The notes under the pieces are model-generated. The model had not been told where the DNA came from, made no database searches, and was given only the letters and a program-made list of their open reading frames with translations. A stretch of DNA of 24,228 nt from positions 1-24,228 of IMG/VR virus record IMGVR_UViG_3300045994_000756, one strand, 5' to 3'. Both the position numbers and the translations under genes were made by a program. Each line of letters starts with the position of its first letter. The first letter of the stretch is position 1. The DNA comes from a virus. Below, piece after piece: positions 20,898 to 24,228 of this stretch.

Positions 20898-23027
20898 TTA
20901 GGGTTGAGCGAAGGAAACTTTGCCGGCGGCGGCTGTCTTGGCGGCCATCGCGCGATCCGTGACCGCCTTGTCGGCGGCGGCCTTCGCGGCCTGCTGCTGC
21001 TTGACCTCTTGGTCCTGCGCCTTCAGGCGCAAGCCAGCAACGTCGAGCTGCTTCTTGTGGTCGAACTCACGTTCTTTCAGGTCCATGCCGTGCTGGGCCT
21101 CAGCGACCTTGACGGCGCTGTCGGCGCCGTCGTCAGCCGGCTCGCCCTGCAGCTCGGTCTGCGTCTTGGCGAGGGTTTCTTGCGTCTTGGCCTGCTTGAG
21201 CCCGGCGTCGGCGTGCTTGACCATGCCCTCGCCCTGCACCTTGACGACTTCGGCGTCGAGCAACGCCTGCTGGCTGGCGGCTTGCGCCTGAGCGGCTTCG
21301 CTGCTTGCTTCGGCGGTCATCTGCTCGAGAATTTCGGCCTTGTCGAGCAGGCGGCTGTTCTTGATGAGCACGCTGTCAGGGATCTTGACGCCGAGTTCGC
21401 GCAGCGCGACCGCCTGGTCGAACTGACTGTCTTCGAGCGTCTCTTTGTGCGGCACCGACGTGATGACGACACCGAACTCGCCGAGCATGAGGTCGTTGAT
21501 GACTTCGCCGGTGTCGGGATCGACCTGGTTGATGGCCACGTCTTCCGTCTCGCCGGTCATGGAGTCCTTCAGCACCGTCAGGATGCGCGCTTCGGTGTAG
21601 TGCTCTTGCACCAGGTCGAGCGTGTTGCGGGCGATGAAGAAGTCGGTGCGCACGAGGTTGTCGAGCGGCTTGACGAGGTTCGTCGAACCTGACTTCTTCT
21701 TTTCCTGGATCGCTTTGGCCGCCACGTCTTCGCGGTCGAAGCCCTGCATGGAGTCGGAGACGCCGGAGATGCTCTTGATCGACTCTTCGGCCTTGAAGCT
21801 CATGCGGTCGAGGCCTTGCGGCGTCGCGTTCGGCGTGAGCTTCTCGATGCCTTCGAGTTCAGACACTTCGAGCACGATGCCGGTCTCGGAGCCGCGCTGT
21901 TCCAGCTCTTCGATCGTCATGTTCGTGAGCACGCCGGCCTTGACCTTCCAGCCGGAGTTCGCGGTCGTGTTGAGCACGTGCAGCTCTTGGCTGGTGACCT
22001 TGTTCAGCAGCTCCTGCGGGCCGGTGAGGTTCTCAACCAGGCCGATGGTCGTACCGCGGCGGAAGTGCGGGAAGTACGGCACCGGCGTGAAGTGCTTGTA
22101 CGGGCTCCACTCGTCGTGCAGCACCACGTCGTCGGCGATCACGGTCCACTTGATGCGGCGGACGAGCTTCTTGACGACCTTGAAGCCGAACTTGTCGACG
22201 AAGAACGCGATGCGGTTGCGGTCGAAGTCCTTCGGGATCGGGCGCATGTCGCCGGTCTCGGTCTCGACGAAGTGCTTCTGCACGTCGAGTTCGCGGTACT
22301 GGCGCTCGATCAGCCGGATGCTGCGCTGGACGTTGCTCTGATCCCAGCCGTTCGCGCCCCAGCCGTTGTTCATGCGGGTGCCGAAGCGGTCGCGGTTCGC
22401 CTCGATGGAGTCGTAGCCGTACATGAAGGCGCTGGACCCGCGGTTGCGCAGGTAGTCGGCGTCTTCCTTGTTGTAGAGGATCGCGATGTCGTCGGCGGTG
22501 ACCCACTTCGTCACGAAGACCTCGGACCACGTGTCGGGGTCGTACTGGTCGCCGTCGGGGTCAGGGATGACGTTCTTCGGGTTCAGCAGCTCGTAGCGCA
22601 CCTCGCCCTGCATCTGGTCGTTGTAGTCGAGTCGGATGTCGAGGTAGCCGCGCGAGCCGATGATGCCGTCGGCGAACATGTCGCTGCGCTTCCAGTCGAG
22701 CTGGTTCGCGTCGGCGATCTGCTTGAACACCTTGTTGAGCACGTCGGCGGTGCCGGCCTTCGAGCCGTTGCGTGGCCGGAACGCGATCTCGCTGCGGTTG
22801 GCGATCTGCTCGCCGAGCACGTTGCCCACGGTGCCGAGGATCTTGTTGATCGTCAGCGCCGGGCGGCGGATCAGCGCGAGCTTGGCCTTGTCGACGATGT
22901 CCCACTGGTCGCCCGCGAAGTGGCGCTCGCAGAGGTCGGCCTTGAGCACGTAACGGCTGTGGCCGTTGTCGCGCGCCCAGCTGTAGCGATTCCAGACCTT
23001 TGTGGCGACGGCGGTGTTAACGGGCAT
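20898..23027 (-). CDS. Portal protein, P22-like family
   Basis: The protein has 709 aa, close to P22 gp1 in size. The N-terminus has the family's FAGDQWDIVDKAKL (37-50) and RRPALTINKI (54-63), then IAFRPRNGSK, and GSRGYLDIRLDYNDQMQGEV near 124-143, then NPKNVIPDPDGDQYD. The C-terminal ~145 residues are a long Ala/Gln/Lys-rich helix with heptads, matching the helical barrel of P22-type portals. The portal forms the dodecameric DNA gate at the capsid vertex and binds terminase and the adaptor. It starts 9 bases after the DUF5856-like gene. The terminase is expected further right, outside the window. Confidence 0.9.
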   Translation of the reverse strand: MPVNTAVATKVWNRYSWARDNGHSRYVLKADLCERHFAGDQWDIVDKAKLALIRRPALTINKILGTVGNVLGEQIANRSEIAFRPRNGSKAGTADVLNKVFKQIADANQLDWKRSDMFADGIIGSRGYLDIRLDYNDQMQGEVRYELLNPKNVIPDPDGDQYDPDTWSEVFVTKWVTADDIAILYNKEDADYLRNRGSSAFMYGYDSIEANRDRFGTRMNNGWGANGWDQSNVQRSIRLIERQYRELDVQKHFVETETGDMRPIPKDFDRNRIAFFVDKFGFKVVKKLVRRIKWTVIADDVVLHDEWSPYKHFTPVPYFPHFRRGTTIGLVENLTGPQELLNKVTSQELHVLNTTANSGWKVKAGVLTNMTIEELEQRGSETGIVLEVSELEGIEKLTPNATPQGLDRMSFKAEESIKSISGVSDSMQGFDREDVAAKAIQEKKKSGSTNLVKPLDNLVRTDFFIARNTLDLVQEHYTEARILTVLKDSMTGETEDVAINQVDPDTGEVINDLMLGEFGVVITSVPHKETLEDSQFDQAVALRELGVKIPDSVLIKNSRLLDKAEILEQMTAEASSEAAQAQAASQQALLDAEVVKVQGEGMVKHADAGLKQAKTQETLAKTQTELQGEPADDGADSAVKVAEAQHGMDLKEREFDHKKQLDVAGLRLKAQDQEVKQQQAAKAAADKAVTDRAMAAKTAAAGKVSFAQP

Positions 23028-23036
23028 GGTGCGGCC

Positions 23037-23405
23037 TCACTTCAGGAACTTGAGCTTGTAGAACGTGCGGTCGATCGTCGAGAGAATCTCGTCGATCAGG
23101 TTCGCCAGCTCTGTGTCATCACCCGCGCACTCGGCGCGGTGGGCAACGACCCACTTGTGCAGCTCCGGGAGGCATTCGAGGGGGCTGCACCCCGCCTCGG
23201 GTTTGATGGATGGGTAGGAAGCGATGTGGCCGTTCACGCCCTGGTAGCACTCGATGAAAGCGTCGGCCTTGGCCGCGATCTCGTCGTAGAACTCACCGAG
23301 CGCGACGTGCTGCGCGTAGCTGCGCGTCGCGAGGTGGGCGAAGTGCGTCGTGGTCCGTGCGTCGAAGCAGCGGGCCACGAGTTCAGCGGCGAGTTTTGCG
23401 GTCAT
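23037..23405 (-). CDS. DUF5856-like small helical protein
   Basis: The protein has 122 aa, all-helical. A His-rich first helix pair (THFAHLATRSYAQHVALGEF then YDEIAAKADAFIECYQG, about 20-56) and a C-terminal helix (NLIDEILSTIDRTFYKLKFLK) match the pattern of DUF5856, a phage protein family with a ferritin/Dps-like four-helix layout. Conserved H, SYA.H.AL..FYD and D.F.E.YQG positions are the basis. Four Cys residues, two of them in CSPLEC, are unusual. Function of the family is not established. It lies directly upstream of the portal and is presumably co-transcribed. The ribosome site is weak. Confidence 0.7.
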   Translation of the reverse strand: MTAKLAAELVARCFDARTTTHFAHLATRSYAQHVALGEFYDEIAAKADAFIECYQGVNGHIASYPSIKPEAGCSPLECLPELHKWVVAHRAECAGDDTELANLIDEILSTIDRTFYKLKFLK

Positions 23406-23420
23406 GGCGTGCTTTCAAGA

Positions 23421-24119
23421 TCAAACCGTCTCGTAGGCGTCAAGGAAGCCAGTCCAGAAGGCGGCGGCGGGCGGCGTCACAAGTCCTTCGTCGATCTGAA
23501 CCGACGAGATGCCGCACTTGGCGGCCAGCACGATCGCAAAGGTGTCGAAGAGGGAGCCGCCCAGCGACTGCGAACGGACGCCGACGCTGACGCCGTTAAT
23601 GAAGACTTCGTACTGCGTGGCGGAAAACTCAAAGCGCAAGTCGAACGGATCACCCGTGACCGGGTACAAGACTTCGGAGTAGGCCGGGAAGTCGACTTCG
23701 GCCCAGATGTTGCGGCCGATGGGTCGGCTGGTGTAAGTGGGGTTGTCCTTGGACTTGACGTTTACGTAGCCACCGTGGAAGAACTGCCCAGTGTTTGATG
23801 CGGTGACCTGCATCTCAGCTACGAAGCCGCCGTTACACACTGTGCCGGTCGAGCTGGCAATCGCGCCCCCCGCGTCACGCTGAGAGACGCCAGTTATCGA
23901 GATCGACCCAAACGCCATCGGCGGGACAGTGACCTGGAAGGTGCAAACGGTGTTGGTGGCGTCGTTGTTGTAAACGAACCCTGTGCCGCTGAGCGACAAG
24001 CCTGCACAGCTGCCCAACGCCGTGGGGCCGGTAACCGGCGCGACGGCCGGGCTGAACACCGCGAGGCCGGCGTTGACGGCGCTGGCCCCCGAAAACAACT
24101 CCTGGTAGACGATCGTCAT
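23421..24119 (-). CDS. Beta-rich orphan upstream of portal, 232 aa
   Basis: The ATG lies 1 base after the stop of the previous gene. The product begins MTIVYQELFSGASAVNAGLAVFS and is almost entirely beta, low in charge and rich in Gly, Ser and Thr. Stretches such as SISITGVSQRDAGG, GGFVAEMQVTASNTGQFFHGG, FDLRFEFSATQYEVFINGVSV and FDTFAIVLAAKCGISSVQI look like a jelly-roll or concanavalin-like sandwich. No catalytic motif is evident. Together with the two carbohydrate-type proteins after the portal, it may be a third surface-exposed decoration. That role is inferred from fold impression and neighbourhood. Confidence 0.75.
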   Translation of the reverse strand: MTIVYQELFSGASAVNAGLAVFSPAVAPVTGPTALGSCAGLSLSGTGFVYNNDATNTVCTFQVTVPPMAFGSISITGVSQRDAGGAIASSTGTVCNGGFVAEMQVTASNTGQFFHGGYVNVKSKDNPTYTSRPIGRNIWAEVDFPAYSEVLYPVTGDPFDLRFEFSATQYEVFINGVSVGVRSQSLGGSLFDTFAIVLAAKCGISSVQIDEGLVTPPAAAFWTGFLDAYETV

Positions 24120-24120
24120 G

Positions 24121-24228
24121 TCAGGCCGCCATGTGGCTCGCGCCGTTGCTACCGACTTTGATCTGGTCTTTCCACGATTTCATCTTCGGCGGTTCCTGTT
24201 TGCGTGGCGGCTCTTTGCCGAGCGCCAG
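24121..24228 (-). CDS. Partial gene, C-terminal 35 residues
   Basis: An open frame enters from the right edge and ends in TGA at 24121. The visible end is basic and Pro-rich (KEPPRKQEPPK), then KSWKDQIKVGSNGASHMAA. It is too short to identify. Its place before the orphan and portal would suit a packaging or head gene, but nothing in the sequence shows this. Confidence 0.6.
   Translation of the reverse strand: MALGKEPPRKQEPPKMKSWKDQIKVGSNGASHMAA

Noticed and set aside
20097-23798. Two long plus-strand open frames (531 and 660 codons) opposite the portal region
   Set aside because: Antisense of the portal and concanavalin-like genes; Val/Asp/Arg/His-rich shadow sequence with no motif.
1-24228. 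tRNA genes, integrase, insertion sequences or attachment sites
   Set aside because: No cloverleaf, recombinase motif, terminal inverted repeat or target duplication was recognised by eye.

Overview
The window is a 24 kb piece of the late (virion and lysis) region of a tailed bacteriophage. All 30 coding regions supported here lie on the minus strand, so transcription runs from the right end of the window to the left. Packing is tight: many start and stop codons overlap as ATGA, GTGA or TTGA. The DNA is GC-rich with mostly G or C in third codon positions. A GH19 endolysin plus an Rz/Rz1-like spanin pair points to a Gram-negative host; a beta-proteobacterial host is only a guess from composition. 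A P22-type portal, an N4 gp56-like capsid protein, a short adaptor and no tape-measure gene fit a podovirus-like particle best, but the tail type is inferred.

Layout in transcription order (right to left): (1) a partial gene at the right edge, a beta-rich orphan, a DUF5856-like small helical protein and the portal; (2) a two-gene carbohydrate-active cassette, one protein with Ig-like and concanavalin-like domains and one SGNH hydrolase, placed unusually between portal and scaffold; (3) scaffold, an 87-aa orphan and a Tad2 (DUF2829) anti-Thoeris homologue, closed by a rho-independent terminator; (4) major capsid protein, probable decoration protein, a short orphan; (5) a lysis cassette: membrane-anchored coiled coil, holin-like protein, GH19 endolysin, Rz, and Rz1 nested in another frame inside Rz; (6) an adaptor-like protein and tail/fibre genes: tandem paralogues, a 265-aa protein, a repeat-rich DNRLRE adhesin, a fibre-adaptor-like protein, a propeller/tubular-B-like protein, further small virion proteins, a collagen-motif protein, a BNR/Asp-box protein, a helical protein with an in-frame amber codon, and a partial Ala-rich protein running off the left edge.

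The most striking feature outside the genes is a family of six short intergenic elements (near 567, 5728, 7525, 11382, 15858 and 15947). They share interleaved palindromes built from the half-site TTCGATCTAA and its complement TTAGATCGAA. Five sit directly before a start codon; the sixth immediately follows the only clear terminator and precedes the capsid gene. They look like phage-specific promoters, operators or start-associated sequences. Other points of note are the Tad2 homologue inside the capsid operon, the amber codon followed by 46 more in-frame codons, and the modular repeat adhesin.

No tRNA, rRNA, CRISPR array, integrase, insertion sequence or origin was recognised. There is no stretch over 300 bases without a gene.
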